From: a bacterium SCSIO 12643
GTDB lineage: Bacteria > Bacteroidota > Bacteroidia > Flavobacteriales_G > Salibacteraceae
Direction of reading: 5' to 3'
Assembly (NCBI GenBank): GCA_024398135.1
Contig: CP073750.1
Location: 496,001-560,000, forward strand
Length of the DNA: 64,000 nt
Part shown: piece by piece, positions 52,745 to 61,262 of the stretch
How positions within the stretch are numbered: position 1 is the first letter of the stretch
Layout of the letters: every line of letters begins with the position of its first letter
The notes under the pieces: model-generated
What the model was told of the DNA's origin: nothing
What the model saw: only the letters and a program-made list of their open reading frames with translations
Database searches by the model: none
Made by a program: the position numbers and the translations under genes

Positions 52745-53270
52745 ACCTTCTACCATTTTTGACCACATAATTTGATTTAATTTTTCCATTATCATACCAT
52801 ACTTTTTGTGTTCCCACTTCGTGTCCTGCTACATAATTCATTTCGCGAACTAAACTTCCCTCCGAATTCCATTCTTTTAAAACCCCATGATATTCATCGT
52901 TTTTAAACATATATTCAAACTTCTTCTTGCCATTTGGCCACCATCCGGTATATATGCCTTTTTTCTGTCCATTCTGAAAATATCGGCTTTCAGCTAATTG
53001 TTGTGTGGGATAGTATTTTCGCCATTCTCCATTTCGCTTCCCCTCAATATATTCTTTAATATACATAGTGTCTTCGCCAGATGGATATAGCTTAAACGAT
53101 TGTCCTGAAAACAACGTTCCATTCCTGTACATCAAGCCTTTGGATTGTTGCCATTGAGATGACTCCTCATTCACCAATTCAAGATGTCGGATCTTCTTAG
53201 GTGAACAAGAAATCATCAATGTCAGGCTCAAAAAGATGATGCTATTGCGAAACTGTTCCAGGTATACCAT
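52686..53270 (-). CDS. YwqK-like MORN-repeat lipoprotein
   Basis: A lipoprotein with tandem MORN-type repeats, for example GMYRNG, EGKRNGEWRKYYP, NGQKKGIYTGWWPNG and NGKKKFEYMFKNDEYHG, ending NGRRYGLLGTKN. Proteins of this shape are often labelled YwqK-family antitoxins, but no toxin is adjacent and the label is not evidence of such a role. The start at 53270 (MVYLEQFRNS) gives a signal with a lipobox at LMISC; the frame is open to 53279. The gene overlaps both neighbours and probably belongs to the same functional unit. Confidence 0.75.
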   Translation of the reverse strand: MVYLEQFRNSIIFLSLTLMISCSPKKIRHLELVNEESSQWQQSKGLMYRNGTLFSGQSFKLYPSGEDTMYIKEYIEGKRNGEWRKYYPTQQLAESRYFQNGQKKGIYTGWWPNGKKKFEYMFKNDEYHGVLKEWNSEGSLVREMNYVAGHEVGTQKVWYDNGKIKSNYVVKNGRRYGLLGTKNCVNISDSLFVD

Positions 53271-54003
53271 AGTAACCATTTCCGTTTATATATGGATCTA
53301 CTGAAGTGATATGATAATGATAGATCCCATCCGGATAATCAGTTGTAGCATGTGTATGTCCATGGTAATCGTCCAAATCTGATTCCTGAACCAATTGCCC
53401 ATTTTCCATTGGTCCATACACGGGAAATCCATCTAACAAAAAGCCCAATAAAGCCTCTTGCCCGTTATTCGCTGTTAAATAAACAGGCTCCAAATGATAA
53501 TGGTAATTTCCTTGTTGCTGTGGATGTCCGTTAAACTGATCAAATGAATTGATCTCATCTGTCAAAGGCTGATTATTCGGTCCGGCATACTGATTATAAA
53601 ATGCTACTCCATTCAAGGATATTCCAATTGGCCCCAAAGGTGTTGCGGTATGATTCGCATCCACAGTAGGGTTTAATGGAATCTTATACGTCATCGTAAA
53701 CTCCGAGATTCTATTTGGATTTAAATGGAATTGTGGGTTACTCCCATTATATGCTTCATACAACGTATTTTCCCATTGCGTATCTAAATAATAAGGACTC
53801 TTATGATCTGGGGTTCCCGGAGTCTCAATTACCACATAGTCTCCGGAAATATAAATATCTGATGCTCCGTAAATCTTTTTGTAAACATCCGGAACAGTTC
53901 CTCCTGTATTTTGATTATTTGACCCTGACGTTTCCGAATCCTTTTTGCACGCTCCCAAAACGATAAAAGCCAGTGCCATGATGATAAATGATACCCTTTT
54001 CAT
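53242..54003 (-). CDS. YHYH-domain lipoprotein
   Basis: A YHYH-domain protein. The start at 54003 (MKRVSFIIMALAFIVLGAC, lipobox LGAC) is preferred; the frame is open to 54102, but the extra 33 residues are basic and lie in the leader. Two YHYH motifs, NYHYHLEP and IYHYHITS, frame a domain with HGHTHATTDYPDG, which may bind a metal. The protein overlaps the YwqK-like gene by about 30 bases. Order YHYH, YwqK-like and SCO is, as far as I recall, a recurrent Bacteroidota block, suggesting copper handling. Confidence 0.82.
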   Translation of the reverse strand: MKRVSFIIMALAFIVLGACKKDSETSGSNNQNTGGTVPDVYKKIYGASDIYISGDYVVIETPGTPDHKSPYYLDTQWENTLYEAYNGSNPQFHLNPNRISEFTMTYKIPLNPTVDANHTATPLGPIGISLNGVAFYNQYAGPNNQPLTDEINSFDQFNGHPQQQGNYHYHLEPVYLTANNGQEALLGFLLDGFPVYGPMENGQLVQESDLDDYHGHTHATTDYPDGIYHYHITSVDPYINGNGYYGIPGTVSQ

Positions 54004-54120
54004 AAGCATAGTTGAATTTAGTTTAACTGATTTCCTACATAGGACTACTACTTTGTGAAAAGGTTTAAATCGAAAGAAAAGTTTTTTAATTCTTTTCTGC
54101 AATTGAGGGCTTTATAAACA

Positions 54121-54152
54121 AAAAAGGTGATTTCATAATGAAACCACCTTTT
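54121..54152 (-). terminator. Terminator of nrdJ
   Basis: AAAAAGGTGaTTTCA (54121-54135) pairs with TGAAAcCACCTTTT (54139-54152) around TAA. On the minus strand it is followed by a T run, about 20 bases after the stop. Confidence 0.8.
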
Positions 54153-54173
54153 CTAATCTGTTATATCCTTAGA

Positions 54174-56765
54174 TTAACCACATTTAGAATGTCCACATGA
54201 CTTACATGTTAAACAACCTTCCTGGTAAACCAGACTGTTTTCACCACAACCAGGGCATTGGTTTTCTACAGGTTTTTCTCCGTCTTTAATGAACTTCTTT
54301 AAAGAACGAACAACACCATTTTTCCAGGTATTTAAAGCATCATCTCTCAAGTGTAAGTTAGATACCATGTGCACCACGAATGGTAATGGCATTCCGTGAC
54401 GTAATACACCTGAAATCAATTTCGCATAGTTCCAGAACTCCTTGTCGAAGGAACGAGATAAACCTTCAATAGTCGTTCCGTAACCATCGCGATCTTCATA
54501 TCTAAAGTCATATCTAGTTGAGTCCTCTGCGTCTTTAGATTTGATTACCCATCCTTTTTCCACGTATGACGGTAAGAAGAATGAGTCTACAGCTCTACCT
54601 GTAAATACTTCATATGGACGTCCATTTAATACTCCGATAACAGCAATCCATTTTTCTTCATCGTTCATAAAACGAACAATTTCAGCTTCTAAGATGTCCG
54701 GTCTTTTTGGAGCTTGAGTTTCAGCAAATACATTTTCTTCCTCTGCTTCTTCTTTCTTATCATTTGAAACCAATACACCAGATCTAGAACCGTCTCTATA
54801 TACTGTAATTCCTTTACAACCTGACTCCCATCCGGTTTGATAAATCTCACTTACCAAACTCTCTTCTACATCATTAGGAACATTTACAGTTACACTAATA
54901 GAGTGATCTACCCATTTTTGGATAGTTCCCTGTAAGTGTACTTTTTGTACCCAATCTACATCATTTGCAGTCGCCTGGTGATATGGAGATTTCTCAATAA
55001 TTTCTTTTAACTCCTCATCGGTCATGGTTTGAACTTGATTTACATCATATTCATTTGCCTCTAACCAGGTTTTGAAGTTATGGTGGAATACCTGATACTC
55101 TTCCCAAGAATCTCCAACCTCATCTACGAAATCAACTCTAGAATTCGTATCATTTGGATTTACTTTCTTTCTTCTTTTATAAGCCACCATAAATACCGGC
55201 TCAATACCAGAAGTTGTTTGAGTCATCATACTTGTTGTTCCGGTTGGAGCAATAGTTAACAACGCAATATTTCTTCTTCCGTATTTTTCCATATCCTGAA
55301 CTAAAGCAGGATCTTGTTTACGTAGTCTTTCTACAAAAGGATTCCCTTTTTCACGATCTGATTCGTATACAGGGAAAGAACCTCTTTCTTTCGCCATAAC
55401 CACTGAAGATCTGTAAGCTTCGACTGCTAAATGACGGTGAATTTTTTCAGAGAAGAAGATAGACTCATCAGAACCATAAGTAATTCCTAATGCTGCTAAC
55501 ATATCTCCTTCTGCGGTAATACCAACACCAGTTCTACGACCTTCGATCGCTTTCTTTTTAATGTTATTCCACAAGTTACGCTCTACACTTTTAATGATAT
55601 CGTCTTCTGGATCTAAATCTACTTTTTCTAAGATTTTATCAATTTGCTCTAACTCCAAATCAACAATATCATCCATAATTCTTTGTGCCATTGCTACATG
55701 CTTCTTGAATAATGGAAAATCAAACGAAGCCTCACTTGTAAACGGATTGTTCACATAAGAGAATAAGTTAATCGCTAACAGTCTACAGCTATCATAAGGA
55801 CAAAGAGGAATCTCCCCACATGGGTTTGTAGATACTGTTTCAAAACCTAAATCTGAATAGGTATCCGGAATAGACTCATTTACTACTGTATCCCAAAATA
55901 GAATTCCTGGCTCAGCAGATTTCCATGCATTATGTACAATCTTATCCCATAATTGCTTTGCATTTACAGTCTTTGTATATTTTGGATTGTCTGAGTCAAT
56001 CGGGAATTTTTGTACATAATCTTTTCCCTCTTTAACTGCTTGCATAAATTCATCATCAATTTTCACCGATACGTTTGCTCCGGTCACTTTTGTACCATCC
56101 AATTTTGCATCAATAAAATCTTCCGAATCCGGGTGTTTAATAGAGATACTCAACATCAAAGCTCCTCTACGACCATCTTGAGCAACTTCTCTTGTAGAGT
56201 TCGAATAACGTTCCATAAAAGGAACTACACCTGTAGAAGTTAAAGCACTATTCTTCACCGGGCTACCTTTAGGACGAATGTGAGAAAGATCATGACCAAC
56301 TCCTCCTCTACGTTTCATCAACTGTACTTGTTCCTGATCGATTTTCATAATTCCACCATATGAATCTCCTTTTCCATTGTTTCCAATAACGAAACAATTA
56401 GACAAAGAAGCTACCTGATGTGAATTACCAATTCCAGACATCGAACCGCCTTGAGGTACTATATATTTAAATCCTTTGATTACCTCATAAATCTCATCTT
56501 CAGAATAAGAATTTGGATATTTTGACTCCACTCTGGCAATCTCTCTTGCCATTCTTCGGTGCATATCGTCCGGAGTTTTCTCAAAGATGTTTCCGTCAGA
56601 ATCTTTAAGAGCATATTTGTTTAACCAAACATTTGCAGCCAGGGTATCACCATCAAAATACTCTGTACTTGCTTCTAAAATTTCTTCATAAGTATACGTT
56701 TGAGGTGTTTGTTTTTTGCTTTCAACAGCATCCTGTGCTTTCTTTTGGTCGATGTCTAACTCCAT
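54174..56765 (-). CDS. nrdJ: Adenosylcobalamin-dependent (class II) ribonucleoside-diphosphate reductase
   Basis: An 863-residue enzyme that reduces ribonucleotides to deoxyribonucleotides using adenosylcobalamin. The N-terminal segment has LSNCFVIGNNG with the first catalytic Cys. The finger-loop and radical Cys motif is NPCGEIPLCPYDSCRL. The family ALLTIAPTGTTSMMTQTTSGIEP and GCKGITVYRDGSRSGVL signatures are present. The C-terminus is a zinc-ribbon-like tail CPGCGENSLVYQEGCLTCKSCG. Length and domain order match NrdJ. No cobalamin riboswitch (B12 box) or NrdR box is visible in the upstream region. Confidence 0.95.
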   Translation of the reverse strand: MELDIDQKKAQDAVESKKQTPQTYTYEEILEASTEYFDGDTLAANVWLNKYALKDSDGNIFEKTPDDMHRRMAREIARVESKYPNSYSEDEIYEVIKGFKYIVPQGGSMSGIGNSHQVASLSNCFVIGNNGKGDSYGGIMKIDQEQVQLMKRRGGVGHDLSHIRPKGSPVKNSALTSTGVVPFMERYSNSTREVAQDGRRGALMLSISIKHPDSEDFIDAKLDGTKVTGANVSVKIDDEFMQAVKEGKDYVQKFPIDSDNPKYTKTVNAKQLWDKIVHNAWKSAEPGILFWDTVVNESIPDTYSDLGFETVSTNPCGEIPLCPYDSCRLLAINLFSYVNNPFTSEASFDFPLFKKHVAMAQRIMDDIVDLELEQIDKILEKVDLDPEDDIIKSVERNLWNNIKKKAIEGRRTGVGITAEGDMLAALGITYGSDESIFFSEKIHRHLAVEAYRSSVVMAKERGSFPVYESDREKGNPFVERLRKQDPALVQDMEKYGRRNIALLTIAPTGTTSMMTQTTSGIEPVFMVAYKRRKKVNPNDTNSRVDFVDEVGDSWEEYQVFHHNFKTWLEANEYDVNQVQTMTDEELKEIIEKSPYHQATANDVDWVQKVHLQGTIQKWVDHSISVTVNVPNDVEESLVSEIYQTGWESGCKGITVYRDGSRSGVLVSNDKKEEAEEENVFAETQAPKRPDILEAEIVRFMNDEEKWIAVIGVLNGRPYEVFTGRAVDSFFLPSYVEKGWVIKSKDAEDSTRYDFRYEDRDGYGTTIEGLSRSFDKEFWNYAKLISGVLRHGMPLPFVVHMVSNLHLRDDALNTWKNGVVRSLKKFIKDGEKPVENQCPGCGENSLVYQEGCLTCKSCGHSKCG

Positions 56766-57597
56766 AATTTAAATTGCTATTCGATAAAAAATAATAAGAT
56801 TTCCCCGTTTTTACTGGGATTTTGCCCCTTCGATTTCGGATTGGAAAAGTATGTTCCCTACGACCCAAAATCCAAGCATAATATATTCACAATTTCCATT
56901 AGTTTTCAACGAGAATATTTTTTAGTATCTTCATTCAATTGTTAATTATTTTTAATTGAAAAAATCTCAATATTTTGTTTTTTTTTACTTATTTTAGAAG
57001 CGGCTCGTTTCAACTCTAAATCACATAAAACACTACAAAACAACAAAATACGACTCACATCAAAAGCTACACGTATATATTTCAACGGTTTATTCTAAAA
57101 GTTATTTTATTTTCTAACTGGACTTATTCCCTCCTGATTCCACTCTAATTTGCACCCTTAAATTCACCTAAAAAAGGCCGAAAAAACTGAGCTTTTTAGA
57201 GCTCAAAACCTTGCTAATTTTCATCCATTTTAAGACCTTTTTTTAAAGTTTTTATCTATCGGGATACAAAAATCAAATTACGACCTCAGAATTCTTATCA
57301 AGTCTCTTTTCTTTGATTTCATTCAATTTTAAATCCATCCGATTCAGACTTAAAGTCTTATCCTTCATTACCGCTTGTTTTCTCCCATTTTTACTCGCCT
57401 AGGTAAAATTACCTGTTTTGAAGAATCGCGTATTAATCACATGATTATTATTTGTTTACGGCTTTAACTATATCTAAAATTGAAAAGGATTTGACCAAAT
57501 AGTGTTCGCAAATCCGAATTATTACAAACCACATGACGATATTCTTTAAGCTATACACCAAAAAATATCCATCAGATTAAAATGACACTCTAGAAAC
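56766..57597. other. 832-base non-coding stretch between nrdJ and the injection-system cluster
   Basis: No reading frame with a credible protein was found on either strand. The stretch is T-rich on the plus strand and holds several short inverted repeats: TGAGCT/AGCTCA at 57188-57205, AGACTT/AAGTCT near 57347, AGGTAA/TTACCT at 57401-57414 and GGATTTG/CAAATCC at 57487-57515. The last lies 83 bases before the GH18-like gene and is the best operator or leader-hairpin candidate. No tRNA, riboswitch box or repeat array is apparent. Confidence 0.5.
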
Positions 57598-59322
57598 ATG
57601 CACGGCAAGAACAAAATCATACACTACTATATATTATATATACTATGTAGTATGTTCATCTCTTCGCCTGCATGGACCCAAAAAAGCGATTCGTCCAAAA
57701 CAAAATCTAAAGCAGAGTCAGGGTTTAAGAAAGAACTTAAAAAAATTGAAAAGGCTATTTCATTTAAAAATCTGATTCATCATTTCGACTCTGTTCGAAT
57801 GGTCAATCGGTTTATTCATGAACAACATCAACTTACCAAAGGTCGTCAGGGTTATCCTTACAATGTCAAGCATGAGGATATTCCATTAAAAGTTACCCCT
57901 TACCAACCGGATAGCATCTTTGCTTTGGATTATGAAGTTTTAGGTTGGTACCCTTACTGGGAAGACAGTTTATATAAAAATCTAAACTATTCTTTACTGA
58001 GCACCATTGCTTATTTTTCCTATGAGGTGGATCCAGCCACGGGAAAACCCACCACCATCCATGATTGGAAAACTTCTCCGGTCATCGATTCTGCTCATGC
58101 CCATCAAAAAGATATCCTTTTAACAGTAACTAACTTTAGCGAAGCCAATAACAGACAATTCTTGACAAACAGTAAATCTGTTCAAAACTGTATTACTGAA
58201 ATTAAATCATTGCTTAAATTTCGATCGGGTAATGGAGTTTGTATTGACTTTGAAGGAATTGCTAAAAGTGAAAAAGAAGACTTTTCAAAATTCATCACAC
58301 TCCTTCATCAGGAATTAAAACAGGCCAACAAAGACTATAAAATATACATTACAATTCCGGCTGTAGATTGGCAAGGATATCTAAATATCGCAGCGCTAAT
58401 CCCTGTAGTAGACCAATTTGTAATCATGGGATATGGCTATTACGGATCTACCAGTACAGTGGCCGGACCTGTGGCTCCATTACATAGTGGTAAGGAATGG
58501 GAACATTACAACCTCACCACCTCGGTAGATTATTATCTCGGAAACAACATTCCCGAATCCAAACTTATTCTGGCGTTACCATATTACGGAGTCATCTGGG
58601 AAACTGAAAATGGTAATCTGGGTTCGAAAGTGAAAAGTTTTATCGGAAATCGAACCTTGGACTATATCCAAACCTATGTAGACACTTTTGCCATTCAATA
58701 CGATACAGTAAGTCAAAGTGCGTGGTGTAGCTATGTCGTGAATTCCGATCAGTCACAATACCGTCAATGTTGGTTTGATGATGATTCTACATTAGCCATT
58801 AAACTCAATTACATCAAGAGTAAAAAACTCAAAGGAATGGGTATTTGGGCTCTGGGTTATGATCAGGGATATCATAAAATGTGGAAATCCTTAGCAAATA
58901 ACTTCACCAATACAAAAATTATTGCTGAAGGTGGAGTAACTCCGACTCATACAGACTCTTTAAATGCGGATAGCTCTATGACCGGTTTTATGAAAACCAT
59001 TACACAGATTGAAACTGTAATTAGTACAGTAACCAATTATAAAACTGTTCTTCTTTACACCTTATCATTTGTGGTATTCTTCGGTGGAGTCGGATTAGTA
59101 ATCTCGATGTTCCAACCCAACACCCGAATATTCTTTTTTGGAAATACCGCCTACACCATCTATTACACCGCTACTATTCTATTGTTCCTCATAGTCATTT
59201 TGAGATGGACCAATATAATAACTGACCAAACCATTCTATTCTTTTTAGGATTTGTCTTAGGAAGTATCGCAATGTATATCGTCAATCGAATTATTAAAAA
59301 TATCGATAACAACAGACCATGA
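57598..59322 (+). CDS. GH18-family glycosidase-like protein with C-terminal membrane helices
   Basis: A 574-residue protein. A signal peptide or anchor (about 5-24) is followed by a linker and a GH18 (YaaH-like) barrel at about 112-440, with VLGWYPYWEDS, NGVCIDFEGI (catalytic Glu219, with Asp217 two residues before) and VIMGYGYYGS. The usual DxxDxDxE has its first two Asp replaced by Asn and Cys. The C-terminus (about 478-565) has three membrane helices. It would act on chitin-like or peptidoglycan glycans at the membrane. Its gene overlaps the next by four bases and heads the injection-system cluster. Confidence 0.8.
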   Translation: MHGKNKIIHYYILYILCSMFISSPAWTQKSDSSKTKSKAESGFKKELKKIEKAISFKNLIHHFDSVRMVNRFIHEQHQLTKGRQGYPYNVKHEDIPLKVTPYQPDSIFALDYEVLGWYPYWEDSLYKNLNYSLLSTIAYFSYEVDPATGKPTTIHDWKTSPVIDSAHAHQKDILLTVTNFSEANNRQFLTNSKSVQNCITEIKSLLKFRSGNGVCIDFEGIAKSEKEDFSKFITLLHQELKQANKDYKIYITIPAVDWQGYLNIAALIPVVDQFVIMGYGYYGSTSTVAGPVAPLHSGKEWEHYNLTTSVDYYLGNNIPESKLILALPYYGVIWETENGNLGSKVKSFIGNRTLDYIQTYVDTFAIQYDTVSQSAWCSYVVNSDQSQYRQCWFDDDSTLAIKLNYIKSKKLKGMGIWALGYDQGYHKMWKSLANNFTNTKIIAEGGVTPTHTDSLNADSSMTGFMKTITQIETVISTVTNYKTVLLYTLSFVVFFGGVGLVISMFQPNTRIFFFGNTAYTIYYTATILLFLIVILRWTNIITDQTILFFLGFVLGSIAMYIVNRIIKNIDNNRP

Positions 59323-59642
59323 GTAATACACTGGCACAGGAAAAAGCCAATTTGGCTAAGGACGAAGGGATTATAAAAAAACTCTTCGCTTCCATTCAAA
59401 AATTCTTTGCAAAAGAGTTTTTATGGGTGGTCTTTGTTCTCATCCTGGGATTACCATTAGGTCTCACAATTACATATTTGATCCAGCATTTGGCATCTCT
59501 ACAAATTAAAAATGCCATTCTCGAAATTATTCATCATAAACCATTGTTCATCGCTTGTTACGTATTCAGTCTGGTGGGAATCTATTTTACCAGAACAGTT
59601 ATCGGAGCTATTGATATGATGGTTCATAAATCAAAAGGGTAA
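59319..59642 (+). CDS. Small two-helix membrane protein of the injection-system cluster
   Basis: A 107-residue protein with two membrane helices (about 34-55 and 80-98) and a charged N-terminus (residues 1-33) rich in Lys and Glu. Its start overlaps the GH18-like stop by four bases (ATGA), so the two are translationally coupled and probably interact. I do not recognise the family. It could anchor the hydrolase or link the contractile particle to the inner membrane; this is inference from position. Confidence 0.7.
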   Translation: MSNTLAQEKANLAKDEGIIKKLFASIQKFFAKEFLWVVFVLILGLPLGLTITYLIQHLASLQIKNAILEIIHHKPLFIACYVFSLVGIYFTRTVIGAIDMMVHKSKG

Positions 59643-59644
59643 AA

Positions 59645-60229
59645 ATGATCGCTAAAGCACTCACATTCATTTCCAATTTCCTAAACAAGGAAATCAAAAT
59701 GGACTACGGTATTGATGAAGACCGTGTCGTGGTGAGTAGTTTGATTAATCCTGACGGGACGGTTTCTGATCAAATTGAAAATAAAGTCATTATCTCTGTA
59801 ATCAATTTAGAACATGAAACTACGGTTAAGTCTTTGAACAATTATGTTTCCGGAAATACCAATAGTTTCGGCAAAATAGCTCCTCCGGTTCACCTTAACC
59901 TGTATTTGTTGGTGTCAGCAAATTACGATTCCGGAAATTATATCGAAGCTTTAAAGATGCTCTCATCCGTCATCGGAATTTTTCAATCCAACACCTACTT
60001 CACCAAAAGTCTAAATCCAGAAATGCCAGCTCCATTAGAGAAATTGACATTCGAAATTTTCAATCTGCCCATTAACGAATTAAGCCATATATGGAGTGGT
60101 ATTGGAGCAAAATATGTTCCCTCGATATTATATAAAGTACGTATGATCACCATGCAAGAAAATCTTATCAGAGAAGAAATCTCTGGTATTGATGGGCTGA
60201 AAGGAGATCCTAATCTCAAAAACAATTAA
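59645..60229 (+). CDS. DUF4255/Pvc16-like tail-terminator (cap) protein
   Basis: A 194-residue protein with the N-terminal domain of the Pvc16/Afp16 family (DUF4255): MIAKALTFISNFLNKE, VISVINLEHE, PPVHLNLYLLVSANY and YIEALKMLSSVIGIFQSN. In extracellular contractile injection systems this protein forms the cap that ends the tube and sheath. It begins three bases after the preceding gene. The protein is at the short end of the family, with only the core domain and a short tail. Confidence 0.88.
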   Translation: MIAKALTFISNFLNKEIKMDYGIDEDRVVVSSLINPDGTVSDQIENKVIISVINLEHETTVKSLNNYVSGNTNSFGKIAPPVHLNLYLLVSANYDSGNYIEALKMLSSVIGIFQSNTYFTKSLNPEMPAPLEKLTFEIFNLPINELSHIWSGIGAKYVPSILYKVRMITMQENLIREEISGIDGLKGDPNLKNN

Positions 60230-60231
60230 GC

Positions 60232-61245
60232 ATGGATATCACCTATCATAACTGGTTAAATATTGAGATTACGCATTTGTACTTTACCGATGGTATCTGT
60301 TCTAATATTCATTTGAATCCATTTCAAAATACCTCGACTATATGCCAGAATTATAATATCTTACTTCATCAGAAACAAAACACGACTTCTTTCTTTGTAG
60401 GAAACAAAAAATCCAACTATACACAGGAAGATTTTCTGGCTATCACTCCGATGTATTTCCAAATCACATCAGATGATTTATACTTTTTCAATTACACAAA
60501 CATCTCTCCTACCCCCGATTCATTATTGTTTTTTGAAACCAGCTCACACATCAACATCCAGAACGGAGATTATGCTTCTGCCAAAAACTTGATTTCGCAT
60601 AAGCCTTTAGTGTTCGATATTTCCATACCATACAACAATGTTCAAATTGAGGTACAACCCATTCACGGCAGACCTTTTATTTCAGAATCCGTTGATGGAA
60701 CTCAAAACTCAGAATACAACGTAAACTTAGTCACTCAGGAAACCGGAGTATATCAAATCTTATTGAATGGAGAAGTCGAAGAAACCTTCTTCATTTCAAC
60801 AGTGGAGTTAAACCCGAACTGCATTGGAATCTTATATCTAAATCCTTTAGAAGTGATCTCACAAAATCTGAGCACTCCACTAAAGATAAACTTCCAAACG
60901 CGTTCTACCTATCGTGAATACCAAATTGTGGTTCCCACCAAAAGAAAAATCAATATTTCAAGCATTACAATTCAAGGGGGAAATGGAGAAAAGTACTCAG
61001 GTCCTAAGGAGGATAAAATTCTAAATGGCCAAACTGCACAGGTCTTCACTTCTACATCACCACTCCCGCTTGAAAAGGAGCCTAAAACACATCCTAAACT
61101 ATATCTGGATTACACCAATCAATATTCTAACCGCACCAACCAAATGGAAGTGTTGTTACCCAATCCAGATACTCAAAATATAAAACCATACAATCTCAAA
61201 GGGGATTCCAATTCCTTTTACTCATCCAATATCGTATATGTTTAA
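60232..61245 (+). CDS. Unrecognised 337-residue protein of the injection-system cluster
   Basis: A 337-residue protein with no signal peptide and no membrane helix. It is rich in beta-strand text throughout (YHNWLNIEITHLYFTDGICS, VFDISIPYNNVQIEVQPIHG, GVYQILLNGEVEETFFISTV). It begins three bases after the DUF4255 stop and ends 17 bases before the sheath gene, so it belongs to the same transcript. The position is typical for a cap-adaptor or other structural protein, but I cannot assign a family and this is inference. Confidence 0.7.
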   Translation: MDITYHNWLNIEITHLYFTDGICSNIHLNPFQNTSTICQNYNILLHQKQNTTSFFVGNKKSNYTQEDFLAITPMYFQITSDDLYFFNYTNISPTPDSLLFFETSSHINIQNGDYASAKNLISHKPLVFDISIPYNNVQIEVQPIHGRPFISESVDGTQNSEYNVNLVTQETGVYQILLNGEVEETFFISTVELNPNCIGILYLNPLEVISQNLSTPLKINFQTRSTYREYQIVVPTKRKINISSITIQGGNGEKYSGPKEDKILNGQTAQVFTSTSPLPLEKEPKTHPKLYLDYTNQYSNRTNQMEVLLPNPDTQNIKPYNLKGDSNSFYSSNIVYV

Positions 61246-61262
61246 TTTAAATCAATAATTCT

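Noticed and set aside
52686-53270. Toxin-antitoxin module implied by the YwqK label
   Set aside because: No toxin gene is adjacent; the neighbours are copper-type and YHYH lipoproteins.
57273-57368. 31-residue minus-strand reading frame (MKDKTLSLNRMDLKLNEIKE and on), peptide-precursor-like
   Set aside because: No ribosome-binding or promoter support, no modification or export genes nearby and no core-peptide-like end; chance is the simpler explanation.
56766-57597. Cobalamin riboswitch upstream of the B12-dependent reductase
   Set aside because: No B12-box-like core was found on the minus strand.
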